Below, piece after piece: positions 1-8,329 of a stretch of DNA of 24,103 bases. Source of the DNA: JAZRYE01 sp045600585 (GTDB lineage Bacteria > Bacillota_I > Bacilli_A > RFN20 > CAG-826); assembly GCA_045600585.1 (NCBI GenBank), contig JAZRYE010000031.1:1-24103 (forward strand), in the 5' to 3' direction. A program made the translations under genes and the position numbers. The notes under the pieces were generated by a model. It searched no databases, was not told the DNA's origin, and saw only the letters and a list, made by a program, of their open reading frames with translations. The first letter of the stretch is position 1. Each line of letters opens with the position of its first letter.

Positions 1-1
1 C

Positions 2-106
2 AAAGCCAAGATAGCCGAATACATCAGGAATCAACTCAAAGAAGATGAGGCGGTTGTCCAACTGACGATCGACTTTGACGAAGACCCGTTTACGGGTAGC
101 AAATAA
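2..106 (+). CDS. C-terminal end of an unrecognised protein (partial)
   Basis: An open frame enters from the window edge and ends at TAA 104-106, giving 34 residues that finish with a charged tail (...TIDFDEDPFTGSK). Many codons start with G or A, which favours this strand as coding. The surrounding 180 bases are about 49% GC by hand count, far above the rest of the window, so this piece may belong to a mobile or recently acquired element, or be an assembly join. I do not recognise the family. The minus strand is also open from 238 down to 1, and no initiation site is visible for either reading, so the true coding strand is uncertain. Confidence 0.3.
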   Translation, partial: KAKIAEYIRNQLKEDEAVVQLTIDFDEDPFTGSK

Positions 107-181
107 CAAATGCAAGCGGTGGTCCGCATTCGCCTGTGATGACGGCGGCAAGTAATAGAGGGCTAATTCTGCCCGACTATG

Positions 182-205
182 AAAAACCACCGGATTTTCC
201 GGTGG
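182..205 (-). terminator. Rho-independent terminator of the TGS/uridine kinase gene
   Basis: A perfect 7-bp GC-rich stem, CCACCGG (187-193) with CCGGTGG (199-205) and loop ATTTT, lies 4 nt beyond the stop codon of the minus-strand kinase gene. Read on the minus strand it is followed by TTTTT (186-182). It also separates the AT-rich genome from the GC-richer edge. Confidence 0.85.
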
Positions 206-209
206 ATAT

Positions 210-1853
210 TTATTTGATATCTGCGTAGCAAGAGCCACCTATGAATTCTCTTATCAGGGAATTACTTGGAACCCATTCATCAGGTAAATCGACGAAGAAT
301 TTAAGCATACGAATCAATCTTTCAGCAACTGGGAAATATTCGCTTTCTCTATCAATCGCTTCTAATAGTGGCATGGCGTATTTTTTCATAACGCATAATT
401 CATATGGAAGTAGTGAGTTGAATACGAAATCAGCGCCTTCTTGTGTGTCGTAGATCCATTTAAATTCTCCGCGTCTTACATTTGCCCACATGCTTAATGT
501 TTCTGTTGCAGGAGAATTTCTAAATTGAGAATCTCTAACTATTCTTCTTAATAATCTTAAGTCAGTAAGACTTAATGGATTGTGGTTATCAATATTAATT
601 TGAGCTTGTGGAGCAATGAATATTTTGAACTTTTGATGATTTGGAATAGATTTTGTCATCAATTCATTTAACGCGTGAATACCTTCGATAATAATAGGCT
701 GATTTTGATCGATCTTAAGTTTTCGATCAATTACTCTTTTGCCCAATTTGAAATCAAATCGTGGAAGGTCTACTTCCATACCGGAAATCAATTCAGCCAT
801 ATTTTTATTAAAGAATTCAATATCTAATGCTTCGATTGATTCTAAATCTGGTTTTCCATCAAGACCAAGTGGAACCTCATCCTTATTTTTATAATAATCA
901 TCTAATGAAATGCGAATTGGGTTGATTCCACGTGATAATAATTCTGTCCTTAAACGGTTAGCAAAAGTTGTTTTTCCTGATGAAGAAGGACCGGCAACAC
1001 AGATCATTCTGATTGTTTCAATATCATCTTCGATCATGTCACCAATCGTGCAGAATTGCCTATTAATTCCTGCTTCACATAGGTTAATAATATCAACAGG
1101 TCCATCACGTTCAATTCGATGGTTAATATTGACAATTGTATCTAATGAAGTTGTTGTTGCCCATTGATGTGATTTTTTTAATGTTCTACCAAATGTTGGA
1201 GATTCTTCAAATGGAGGAATTTCTCCGTTATAGTCAGGTCGAGGATATTGAATAATAACTCCAGGATGATAGAACCATACTTCCCATTTATTAATATATC
1301 CTGTAGAAGGTACCATTCTGTTATACATATAATTTTTATAATTGCCACATGTATAAACGTGAGCTGTTTTTTCTGGTCTATAATTTAAAATTTCAATTTT
1401 ATCTTTGAAACCTTCTTTTGCCCAAACCTTTGCTGCTTCTTCTTTTGATACTATTTTTCTTGTTAAAGGAAGGTCGAGTTCGACTAATCTTTTCATTTCT
1501 TTTTCCAGATCTCTGACCATTTGTCCATTAGCAGACATTTTCTCATTTAAGATTTGCATGAAGACGGCACGAGATACATTATATGAAAATCTAAACTCGA
1601 TTTCAGGGTGGATATTATGCATCGCCATCGCCACTAAAAATCTTAATGATGATTCATAAATTGGCTTAGCATCACGATCAGCACAAGTTAATGCAACAAT
1701 AGTGGAATCTTTATTTATAGAATAGGTTAATTCTCTTACACGTCCATTAACATATGCACAAACATAGTTAGTATTATCTCCAATTACTTGTTTTACGGTA
1801 ACTGGTTTTTCATAAGTTTTTGTTTGGTTATTAAAAACTACATTAAAAGACAT
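210..1853 (-). CDS. Nucleoside (uridine) kinase with N-terminal TGS / ThrRS-like region
   Basis: This 547-residue cytoplasmic protein has a threonyl-tRNA-synthetase-like front end (TGS-like residues about 1-60, then a SAD-like region to about 200) and a C-terminal P-loop kinase of the uridine kinase/phosphoribulokinase type. The Walker A motif GPSSSGKT is at 288-295, a DDYY acidic motif at 318-321, and IIIEGIHALN around 387-396. Proteins of this layout are usually annotated as nucleoside or uridine kinases that phosphorylate nucleosides in pyrimidine salvage; the role of the TGS part is not established. The start is supported by AAAGGAGG upstream of ATG. The gene stands alone, divergent from the ATP synthase operon, with its own promoter and terminator. 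The family assignment is firm; the substrate is inferred. Confidence 0.85.
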   Translation of the reverse strand: MSFNVVFNNQTKTYEKPVTVKQVIGDNTNYVCAYVNGRVRELTYSINKDSTIVALTCADRDAKPIYESSLRFLVAMAMHNIHPEIEFRFSYNVSRAVFMQILNEKMSANGQMVRDLEKEMKRLVELDLPLTRKIVSKEEAAKVWAKEGFKDKIEILNYRPEKTAHVYTCGNYKNYMYNRMVPSTGYINKWEVWFYHPGVIIQYPRPDYNGEIPPFEESPTFGRTLKKSHQWATTTSLDTIVNINHRIERDGPVDIINLCEAGINRQFCTIGDMIEDDIETIRMICVAGPSSSGKTTFANRLRTELLSRGINPIRISLDDYYKNKDEVPLGLDGKPDLESIEALDIEFFNKNMAELISGMEVDLPRFDFKLGKRVIDRKLKIDQNQPIIIEGIHALNELMTKSIPNHQKFKIFIAPQAQINIDNHNPLSLTDLRLLRRIVRDSQFRNSPATETLSMWANVRRGEFKWIYDTQEGADFVFNSLLPYELCVMKKYAMPLLEAIDRESEYFPVAERLIRMLKFFVDLPDEWVPSNSLIREFIGGSCYADIK

Positions 1854-1886
1854 AATTAGCCTCCTTTATGTTTAATCTTGCAAAAT

Positions 1887-1916
1887 ATTCTATACATTAA
1901 AATTCGGTAATTGCAA
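1887..1916 (-). promoter_or_regulatory. Candidate promoter of the kinase gene
   Basis: On the minus strand, TTGCAA (1916-1911) is followed after 18 nt by TAGAAT (1892-1887). This would start transcription about 25-30 nt before the kinase ATG, leaving room for its AAAGGAGG ribosome binding site. Confidence 0.5.
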
Positions 1917-2024
1917 AGAATATTTAAAATATTTTTAATATTTAAGTAAATTTTTATAATTACATATCATTTTGTTCAATAATTATTTATCTTTGTTTAA
2001 TTTTGTGTCAAAATCTTATAGGCA

Positions 2025-2054
2025 TTAAGAAATTTATTTCTTTATTGCTATGTT
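2025..2054 (+). promoter_or_regulatory. Candidate promoter of the ATP synthase operon, close to the start codon
   Basis: TTAAGA (2025-2030), an 18-nt spacer ending in TG-C, then TATGTT (2049-2054) lies only 6 nt before the atpI ATG, which has no Shine-Dalgarno sequence. This would give a leaderless message. An alternative is TTGTTT (1993-1998), 18 nt, TATAGG (2017-2022), which would give a leader of about 30 nt. Neither is strong. Confidence 0.35.
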
Positions 2055-2060
2055 CAATCT

Positions 2061-2456
2061 ATGAAAAAATGGTTTCTCTCGCTCAATAGCTCCTTTAAAA
2101 CATTTATTCTATCTGCTTTATTGGTTACTATTGTTGTTGGAGCAACGCTAGTTCTCATTTATTGGAACTTAATTGAAATTCCATTAGGTATCTTGTTAGG
2201 CGGATTCATTGGAAGTCTTGGTTATTATTTTCTCGGACTCATTGAGAACAAAAATCCTACTAGAGGTAGCATTGGACTTATTATTCTTGCAATCATTGTT
2301 AGATTTCTTGTTCTTGCAGTTGTCTTAATAATTGCTGGTGTAACTTATTTTAAATTTGATAAGCATATATTTAATCTCTTTGCTGTAATCGGGGGTTATC
2401 TATGCCCACTTATCATTTATGTAATTATTAATATTAAGGAGGTCAAAAAGAAATGA
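2061..2456 (+). CDS. atpI: ATP synthase subunit I-like membrane protein
   Basis: A 131-residue hydrophobic protein with four predicted membrane segments (about 14-34, 40-60, 70-94, 103-124) and a lysine-rich C-terminus. Its position directly before atpB matches atpI, whose product has been linked to c-ring assembly and Mg2+ handling. Sequence similarity in this family is low, so the call rests mainly on position and topology. No Shine-Dalgarno sequence precedes the ATG, and the start may be read from a leaderless transcript. A five-codon frame (2050-2064, ATG TTC AAT CTA TGA) ends across the ATG and could be incidental. The stop overlaps the atpB start in ATGA. Confidence 0.6.
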   Translation: MKKWFLSLNSSFKTFILSALLVTIVVGATLVLIYWNLIEIPLGILLGGFIGSLGYYFLGLIENKNPTRGSIGLIILAIIVRFLVLAVVLIIAGVTYFKFDKHIFNLFAVIGGYLCPLIIYVIINIKEVKKK

Positions 2457-3190
2457 ATTCTTCAATTCTAATTAGCTTTGAAAATTTCTTTGTTTTTGAC
2501 ATAGCTCCTGAAGTTTATTCTTCGCTTATTGTTATGCTCATCATTTTTGTTTTGTGCATAATCATCAATATTAAAGCAAGAAGAGTTGATCCTTTAAAAA
2601 GACCTAAAGGATTACTACTTATCGCTGAATACGGCGTGACATTCTTTGATAATTTTGTCTGTGGACTTATTGGACCAAATCTTAAAGGGTTCGGTGGATA
2701 TATTATGGCAGTTGCTGTTTATCTATTCTTATCCTTTATTTTTGGATTAACTGGTTTACCATCTCCAATTACATATTTAGCTGTTCCATTAACATTAGCT
2801 TTGCTAACATTCTTCTTAATTCATGGCACAGCTGTTAAGTATCAGAAATGGAAATACTTTAAAAGATATGTTGATCCATTCCCTGTTTTCTTACCAATCA
2901 ACTTGGTATCTATGTGGGCTCCATTAATTTCTTTATCATTACGTTTATTCGGTAATGCAATTAGTGGATGGACAATTATGACACTTATCTATTGCGCATT
3001 AAAAGCTGTTTCAAGCGCAATATTCGGATTCTTAGGTGAAGGATTAAGCGGTATGTTTATCGCTCCATTAGTCACTTGGATCTTGCACTTATATTTCGAT
3101 CTCTTCTCCGCTCTTATCCAGACGGTAGTATTTATATCTTTAACATCTATCTATGTTGGACAAGAAGTTCCAGAAGAGCTATCAATTTAA
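2453..3190 (+). CDS. atpB: F-type ATP synthase subunit a
   Basis: A 245-residue integral membrane subunit forming the ion half-channels beside the c-ring in the Fo sector. The hallmark helix SLRLFGNAISG carries the essential arginine at R164, the residue that interacts with the c-subunit carboxylate. Several long hydrophobic segments surround it. A strong AAGGAGGT (2436-2443), embedded in the end of atpI, precedes the ATG, and the ATGA overlap implies translational coupling. Length and motif are normal for the family. The two-carboxylate c subunit that follows suggests this a subunit may conduct Na+, but nothing in the a sequence alone settles that. Confidence 0.95.
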   Translation: MNSSILISFENFFVFDIAPEVYSSLIVMLIIFVLCIIINIKARRVDPLKRPKGLLLIAEYGVTFFDNFVCGLIGPNLKGFGGYIMAVAVYLFLSFIFGLTGLPSPITYLAVPLTLALLTFFLIHGTAVKYQKWKYFKRYVDPFPVFLPINLVSMWAPLISLSLRLFGNAISGWTIMTLIYCALKAVSSAIFGFLGEGLSGMFIAPLVTWILHLYFDLFSALIQTVVFISLTSIYVGQEVPEELSI

Positions 3191-3211
3191 TTTTTGAAAG
3201 GAGTATACATT

Positions 3212-3436
3212 ATGGACGCTCAAGCTGCAAAGTATCTCGCTGCTGGTATCGCTATCTTAGCTGGTGCTGGTAACGCTATTGGTGAAGGTCTCGTATGTGC
3301 ACACGCATTAGACGGCATCGCACGTAATCCTGAAGCTGCTGGTACATTACGTACTAACATGATTTTAGGCTGTGCTCTTGTTGAAACAACAGGTATCTAC
3401 GCCTTATTAATTTCCATCTTCATTTTATTCTTATAA
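3212..3436 (+). CDS. atpE: F-type ATP synthase subunit c, two-carboxylate type
   Basis: A 74-residue hairpin proteolipid that forms the rotor ring. I start it at ATG 3212 because GAAAGGAG (3196-3203) sits 8 nt upstream; a longer frame from TTG 3194 would swallow that site. The loop ARNPEA is at 37-42 and the ion-binding carboxylate is E58 in the run VETTGIY. A second glutamate, E25 in AIGEG, is exactly 33 residues earlier, where the Na+-binding Ilyobacter rotor has Q32 (paired with E65). T59, T60 and Y63 align with its S66, T67 and Y70. This matches the two-carboxylate Na+ rotor described for Fusobacterium nucleatum, so Na+ coupling is inferred. Confidence 0.95.
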   Translation: MDAQAAKYLAAGIAILAGAGNAIGEGLVCAHALDGIARNPEAAGTLRTNMILGCALVETTGIYALLISIFILFL

Positions 3437-3451
3437 TCGGAGGAATTTGGT

Positions 3452-4006
3452 ATGATTCAAAATTTAAACATGCCGGTGCTTTCGTTTATTGATGATTTCT
3501 CAAAAGAAGTTCAATCAATTGGTGATAAGTTAATTCCAAATTTTTGGAGTTTCTTAGTTCAATTTTTATCACTTATTGTTCTCATTCTCATTGTAATGAA
3601 GTTTGCTTATAAACCTGTTAAAAAGGTTTTAAAAGAACGCGCTGACTACGTTGAAAAGAACGTTAAAGAAGCTGGCGAAAAGAACGCTATTAGCGAGCAA
3701 AATATTAAGCAATCTGAAGAAATGATTATTGCTAGTAAAAAGCAAGCTAATGAAATTATTGAATCTGCTAATAAAATGGCGGAAGACAATAAAGAAGCTG
3801 TTATTTTTGAAACCGAAAAGCAAGTTATGAGAATGAAAAAAGAAGCAGAAGAAGATATTGAAAAATCTAAAGCTGCTGCTCTTGATGAAATTCATGACGA
3901 AATGGTAAATGTAGCCATTTTAGCATCGGAAGAAGTTTTAAAGAGGGAAATATCTAAAGAAGATGATTCCCACATAGTGGAGGAGTTCATTAAGAACTTA
4001 GATTAG
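3452..4006 (+). CDS. atpF: F-type ATP synthase subunit b
   Basis: The 184-residue peripheral stalk subunit. It has a single membrane segment at about 31-50 and then a long charged, lysine/glutamate-rich helix (about 60-165) of the dimeric b coiled coil, which connects subunit a to the delta subunit and F1. GGAGG lies 8 nt before the ATG. About 25 residues precede the membrane helix, a typical short N-terminal extension in Bacillota. The stop is followed after 1 nt by atpH, indicating tight co-translation. Confidence 0.93.
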   Translation: MIQNLNMPVLSFIDDFSKEVQSIGDKLIPNFWSFLVQFLSLIVLILIVMKFAYKPVKKVLKERADYVEKNVKEAGEKNAISEQNIKQSEEMIIASKKQANEIIESANKMAEDNKEAVIFETEKQVMRMKKEAEEDIEKSKAAALDEIHDEMVNVAILASEEVLKREISKEDDSHIVEEFIKNLD

Positions 4007-4007
4007 T

Positions 4008-4547
4008 ATGAATGAAATAGCCTCCCGTTACGCTCTCGCTTTATTTTCTATTGCTAAAGACGATAACAAAGTCTTAGAAATGCAATTAGAGATGAAAGAA
4101 TTAGAAAAGGTTTTCAAAGAAAACCAAGATTTTCTTATGGTCCTTTCATCAAACTTTAAATCAATAGAAGAAAGATGTGAATTGATTGATAAAACATTCA
4201 TAGGTGTCGATAAAGATATTATTTCTTTATTTAAATTAATAATTGAACACAATCGTGTTTCTTTGATTATGGATTTGTTTATCGATTTCAATTCATTCTG
4301 CAATAAAGATAGAGGCATCGATGAAGGCATTATTTATTCAGTTTCTCCATTATCTGAATCAGTAATATCCGAAATTGAAAAGAAGATATCTAAGAAAGAG
4401 AATTCTTCTCTCGAACTTAGAAATGTTATTGACCCATCATTAATTGGTGGTATAAAGATACAAATTCACGATCATATTTATGATGGTTCTATTAAGAATA
4501 CATTAGAAAATATGAGAAAAGACCTTTTGAAAAAGGAGGGCAAATAG
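4008..4547 (+). CDS. atpH: F-type ATP synthase subunit delta
   Basis: The 179-residue F1 delta subunit (OSCP homologue) joins the b stalk to the top of the alpha/beta hexamer. The N-terminal ASRYALALFSIA pattern is the standard opening of the helical domain, and the C-terminal LIGGIKIQIHDHIYDGSIKN (141-160) is the conserved C-terminal signature. There is no convincing Shine-Dalgarno sequence close to the ATG, which lies 1 nt after the atpF stop, so initiation probably depends on coupling. The atpA ribosome binding site is embedded in its last codons. Confidence 0.93.
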   Translation: MNEIASRYALALFSIAKDDNKVLEMQLEMKELEKVFKENQDFLMVLSSNFKSIEERCELIDKTFIGVDKDIISLFKLIIEHNRVSLIMDLFIDFNSFCNKDRGIDEGIIYSVSPLSESVISEIEKKISKKENSSLELRNVIDPSLIGGIKIQIHDHIYDGSIKNTLENMRKDLLKKEGK

Positions 4548-4549
4548 CC

Positions 4550-6061
4550 ATGAAAATTAACGCAAATGAAATAAGTGCACTAATTAAAGAACAAATCAAA
4601 AACTATAAATCTAAGGTTGACAGCAGTGATGTTGGAACCGTTGTAACAGTTGGAGATGGAATCGCTTTAGTTTATGGCCTTGATAAAGCAATGTTAGGTG
4701 AATTATTAATTTTCCCTAATGATGTTTATGGTATGGTCATGAACCTTGAAAGTGATCACGTTGGTGCAGTTCTTTTAGGTGATTACACTTTAATTAAAGA
4801 AGGTGACCTAGTTAAAAGAACAAATAGAGTTATGGAAGTTCCTGTTGGAAAAGAAATGCTCGGTCGTGTTGTTAATGCTCTAGGTCAGTCTATTGATGGT
4901 AAAGGCGAAATCGCTACATCAAACGTTAGACCAGTCGAAGTTATTGCCCCTGGTGTTATGACTCGTAAGAGTGTTGATACTTCTCTTGCTACAGGTATCA
5001 CAATGATTGACGCAATTACACCAATTGGTAGAGGCCAAAGAGAACTTATCATTGGTGATAGACAAACAGGTAAAACTGCTATTGCAATTGATACAATCAT
5101 TAATCAAAAGGATAAAGATGTTATTTGTATTTATGTCGCAATTGGACAGAAAAATAGTACAGTTGCACAAATCGTAGAAAAATTAAGAAACTACGATGCA
5201 TTAAAATACACAATGGTGGTGGCTGCTACTGCTAGCGAGCCAGCTCCATTACTTTATATTGCTCCATATGCAGGATGCGCAATGGCTGAAGAATTTATGG
5301 CAGAAGGAAAAGATGTCCTTATTGTCTATGATGATTTAAGTAAACACGCAGTTGCATATCGTACGCTTTCTCTTTTACTAAAGAGAAGCCCAGGTCGTGA
5401 AGCTTATCCTGGTGATGTTTTCTATTTACATAGTAGATTACTCGAAAGAGCTTGCAAATTATCTGATAAATATGGCGGTGGTTCAATTACCGCTTTACCA
5501 ATTGTTGAAACACAAAGCGGTGATATTTCCGCTTATATTCCAACAAACGTCATTTCAATTACTGACGGACAGATCTTCTTAACAACTGATGCATTCAATG
5601 CTGGCCAAAGACCTGCTATCGACAGTGGCCTTTCTGTATCCCGTGTTGGTGGAGCTGCTCAAACAAAAGCCATGAAACAAGTTGCAAGAAGTCTAAAGAT
5701 TGATTTAGCTAACTTCCAAGAAATGAAATCGTTCTCTCAATTCGGTAGTGACTTAGATGCTGCAACAACAGCAATTCTCAAACACGGCGAAGTTTTAATG
5801 GAAGTATTAAAACAACCACAATATTCTCCATATTCATTAGATAGACAAATTGTTGATTTATATTTAGCTAAAAATAAATATTTAGATAAATTAGATTTAA
5901 AAGATGTAAGACCATCCTTAAGAGGATGCTATGAAATGATTAAAAATAATCATCCAGAAATTCTATCATCTATTAATGATAATAAAGTTATCACAGAAGA
6001 AAACGAACAAGCATTAAGAAATGCTATTGAAGACTATTTCTCCATTAATAAGAAAGACTAA
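4550..6061 (+). CDS. atpA: F-type ATP synthase subunit alpha
   Basis: The 503-residue non-catalytic nucleotide-binding subunit of F1. The P-loop GDRQTGKT is at 169-176 and the arginine finger R365 is in SVSRVGG, which reaches into the neighbouring beta active site. The N-terminal beta-barrel and C-terminal helical region are full length. AAAAGGAGGG at the end of atpH gives a strong ribosome binding site, with a 2-nt gap between the genes. Nothing unusual is seen; length and motifs match the family. Confidence 0.98.
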   Translation: MKINANEISALIKEQIKNYKSKVDSSDVGTVVTVGDGIALVYGLDKAMLGELLIFPNDVYGMVMNLESDHVGAVLLGDYTLIKEGDLVKRTNRVMEVPVGKEMLGRVVNALGQSIDGKGEIATSNVRPVEVIAPGVMTRKSVDTSLATGITMIDAITPIGRGQRELIIGDRQTGKTAIAIDTIINQKDKDVICIYVAIGQKNSTVAQIVEKLRNYDALKYTMVVAATASEPAPLLYIAPYAGCAMAEEFMAEGKDVLIVYDDLSKHAVAYRTLSLLLKRSPGREAYPGDVFYLHSRLLERACKLSDKYGGGSITALPIVETQSGDISAYIPTNVISITDGQIFLTTDAFNAGQRPAIDSGLSVSRVGGAAQTKAMKQVARSLKIDLANFQEMKSFSQFGSDLDAATTAILKHGEVLMEVLKQPQYSPYSLDRQIVDLYLAKNKYLDKLDLKDVRPSLRGCYEMIKNNHPEILSSINDNKVITEENEQALRNAIEDYFSINKKD

Positions 6062-6063
6062 TC

Positions 6064-6903
6064 ATGGGACAAGAAATTACTAAGATCAAAAAAAGAATAA
6101 AATCTGTATCAAGTGCTTATAAAGTCACCAGTGCAATGAAACTTGTTTCCACAGTTAAACTTAAAAAGTGGAAGAATAAGATGCTTGCATTTAGAGAATA
6201 CGCTAATCAGATTGATGAAGTGAAAAAGATGGTTTTACTTTGCTCTAATAAAGTCACTTCTCAATATTTTGAAAAGAACAATTCTACGAGAAACTTATAT
6301 ATTGTTGTTTCCTCTTCATTAGGACTTTGTGGCTCCTATAATAACAATATATTCAAATTAGCAAATGTAAGTTTAAAAGAAACTGATTCAGCAATTATTC
6401 TTGGAAGCAAAGGCATTGCTCATTTTGATAATGGCGATTTTGATAAAATTGAGGATTTCTCTTCTTACACTTCAAGCCAAGATGAGAAAATAGTAAATTC
6501 ACTTGCATTATATATAATGAACGAATACGAAAAAGGCTCATTTAATGAAATTCACATTATCTATAGTGAATATAAAAATTCATTAGTATTTTTACCAAAA
6601 GATTATAAAATATTGCCTTTAGAAAAAGAAAATAATCAAGGAACAGGATTTGAACCAATACTTGAGCCAAACCCTCAGGCATTAGTAGAAACCCTAATTC
6701 CTATGTATATAAAGACGATTATTCATAGCAAACTTCTTGAAAGCGATGTGTGCGAACAAGCAGCAAGAAGCAATGCAATGGAAAGCGCAACAAAGAACGC
6801 CGAAGAACTTTTATCCGATCTCAAAATCGAATTCAACAAAGCTCGTCAAGGCGCGATTACACAAGAAATTACAGAAATTGTTGGAGCTGCTGAAGCTCTA
6901 TAA
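6064..6903 (+). CDS. atpG: F-type ATP synthase subunit gamma
   Basis: The 279-residue central rotor shaft. It opens with the conserved antiparallel coiled-coil helix (ITKIKKRIKSVSSAYKVTSA at 5-24, then MKLVS) and closes with the matching C-terminal helix (SNAMESATKNAEELL then ARQGAITQEITEIVGAAEAL). Between them is the Rossmann-like domain. The ribosome binding site is weak (AAGAAAG overlapping the atpA end), and the gene starts 2 nt after the atpA stop, so coupled translation is likely. Confidence 0.96.
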   Translation: MGQEITKIKKRIKSVSSAYKVTSAMKLVSTVKLKKWKNKMLAFREYANQIDEVKKMVLLCSNKVTSQYFEKNNSTRNLYIVVSSSLGLCGSYNNNIFKLANVSLKETDSAIILGSKGIAHFDNGDFDKIEDFSSYTSSQDEKIVNSLALYIMNEYEKGSFNEIHIIYSEYKNSLVFLPKDYKILPLEKENNQGTGFEPILEPNPQALVETLIPMYIKTIIHSKLLESDVCEQAARSNAMESATKNAEELLSDLKIEFNKARQGAITQEITEIVGAAEAL

Positions 6904-6915
6904 GGAGGAAAGAAA

Positions 6916-8328
6916 ATGGAAAAGAAACAAGTTATCGGACACATTAAACAAGTTGTCGGTCCAATTGTTGACGTTGAATTCAAAGATCAACATCTTCCAG
7001 AATTACTCACAGCACTTGTCATTCAAATGAATGAAAAACAATCTTTAACCATTGAAGTTGCTCAACACATTGGTGACGATGTGGTTAGATGCGTTTCTAT
7101 GGGCCCTACAGAAGGATTAGTAAGAGGAATGGATGTTATTTCAACTGAAGCTCCGATTAGCGTTCCAGTAGGCGAAGAGACACTTGGAAGAATGTTTAAC
7201 GTTTTAGGAAAGCCTATTGATGATGGCGATGAAGAAATTTTCAAAGACGTAAAAAAGATGTCCATTCATAGAAATCCTCCAAAATTCAAAGATCAAGCTG
7301 TTAAAACAGAAATCTTTGAAACAGGTATTAAAGTTATCGACTTATTGTGCCCATATGTTAGAGGCGGTAAAATTGGTCTTTTTGGTGGTGCTGGTGTCGG
7401 TAAAACAGTTCTTATTCAAGAACTAATGAACAACATTGCAAATGAAAAAGGTGGTATTTCTGTCTTCGCTGGTGTTGGAGAAAGAAGTAGAGAAGGTAAT
7501 GACCTTTATATGGAAATGAAACAATCTGGTGTTTTAAGCAAAACAGCACTTGTTTTCGGTCAAATGAATGAGCCACCAGGAGCTCGTATGAGAGTTGCTT
7601 TAACTGGCTTGACTATGGCTGAGCATTTCCGTGATTCTGTCCATTCCGACGTTCTTCTCTTTATTGATAACATCTTTAGATTTACACAAGCTGGTAGTGA
7701 AGTATCCGCTCTTTTAGGACGTATGCCTTCTGCCGTCGGTTATCAACCAACTCTTGCTACAGAAATGGGCCAATTACAAGAAAGAATTACATCAACTAAA
7801 GATGGTTCTATTACATCAGTCCAAGCAATTTATGTTCCTGCTGACGACTTAACTGACCCTGCTCCTGCTACAGCATTCTCTCACCTTGATGCTAAAACAG
7901 TTCTTGATAGAGGTACTGCTGCTTTAGGTATTTATCCAGCTGTTGATCCATTAAATTCATCTTCTACAGCTCTTGAACCTGGCGTTGTTGGTGAAGAACA
8001 TTACGCAGTTGCTCGTGGAGTTATCGAAATTCTTGAAAGATATAAAGAATTAAGTGATATCATTGCAATTTTAGGTATGGATGAATTATCTGAAGAAGAT
8101 AAGAAAGTTGTTGAAAGAGCAAGAAAAATCAGAAACTTCCTTTCTCAACCATTCCATGTTGCAAGTCAATTCAATGGTATTGAAGGTATATATGTCAAAG
8201 TTGCTGATACAGTAAGAAGCTTTAAAGCGATCTTAAATGGCGAAGCTGATGATTTACCAGAAGTTGCTTTCTTATATGTCGGAACTATTGAAGATGCTAG
8301 AAAGAAAGCACTTTCATTAACGGAGTAA
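6916..8328 (+). CDS. atpD: F-type ATP synthase subunit beta
   Basis: The 470-residue catalytic subunit of F1, which synthesises or hydrolyses ATP. The P-loop GGAGVGKT is at 157-164, the catalytic glutamate E189 lies in GERSREG, and the DELSEED torque loop is at 389-395. The loop reads GERSREG rather than the common GERTREG, a conservative change. A strong AAGGAGG precedes the ATG in the 12-nt gap after atpG. The gene is complete and typical. Confidence 0.98.
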   Translation: MEKKQVIGHIKQVVGPIVDVEFKDQHLPELLTALVIQMNEKQSLTIEVAQHIGDDVVRCVSMGPTEGLVRGMDVISTEAPISVPVGEETLGRMFNVLGKPIDDGDEEIFKDVKKMSIHRNPPKFKDQAVKTEIFETGIKVIDLLCPYVRGGKIGLFGGAGVGKTVLIQELMNNIANEKGGISVFAGVGERSREGNDLYMEMKQSGVLSKTALVFGQMNEPPGARMRVALTGLTMAEHFRDSVHSDVLLFIDNIFRFTQAGSEVSALLGRMPSAVGYQPTLATEMGQLQERITSTKDGSITSVQAIYVPADDLTDPAPATAFSHLDAKTVLDRGTAALGIYPAVDPLNSSSTALEPGVVGEEHYAVARGVIEILERYKELSDIIAILGMDELSEEDKKVVERARKIRNFLSQPFHVASQFNGIEGIYVKVADTVRSFKAILNGEADDLPEVAFLYVGTIEDARKKALSLTE

Positions 8329-8329
8329 T

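Noticed and set aside
1..238. Minus-strand open frame over the GC-rich edge as a definite gene
   Set aside because: It overlaps the kinase C-terminus and terminator and its composition could be a shadow of the + frame; kept only as an alternative.
1920..1965. AT-rich near-palindromes upstream of atpI as an operator
   Set aside because: The runs of AATATT/TTAAA are what strong AT bias gives by chance; no clean inverted repeat of useful length.
3194..3211. TTG start extending atpE by six codons
   Set aside because: The GAAAGGAG ribosome binding site lies within this stretch at the right distance from ATG 3212, and the shorter protein matches the usual c-subunit N-terminus.
3629..3895. Antisense open frame within atpF
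   Set aside because: Phe/Asn-rich translation is the mirror of the lysine/glutamate-rich b-subunit helix; no start signal.
6737..7030. Open frame spanning the atpG-atpD junction
   Set aside because: It runs through two well-supported genes in another frame and has no family features.
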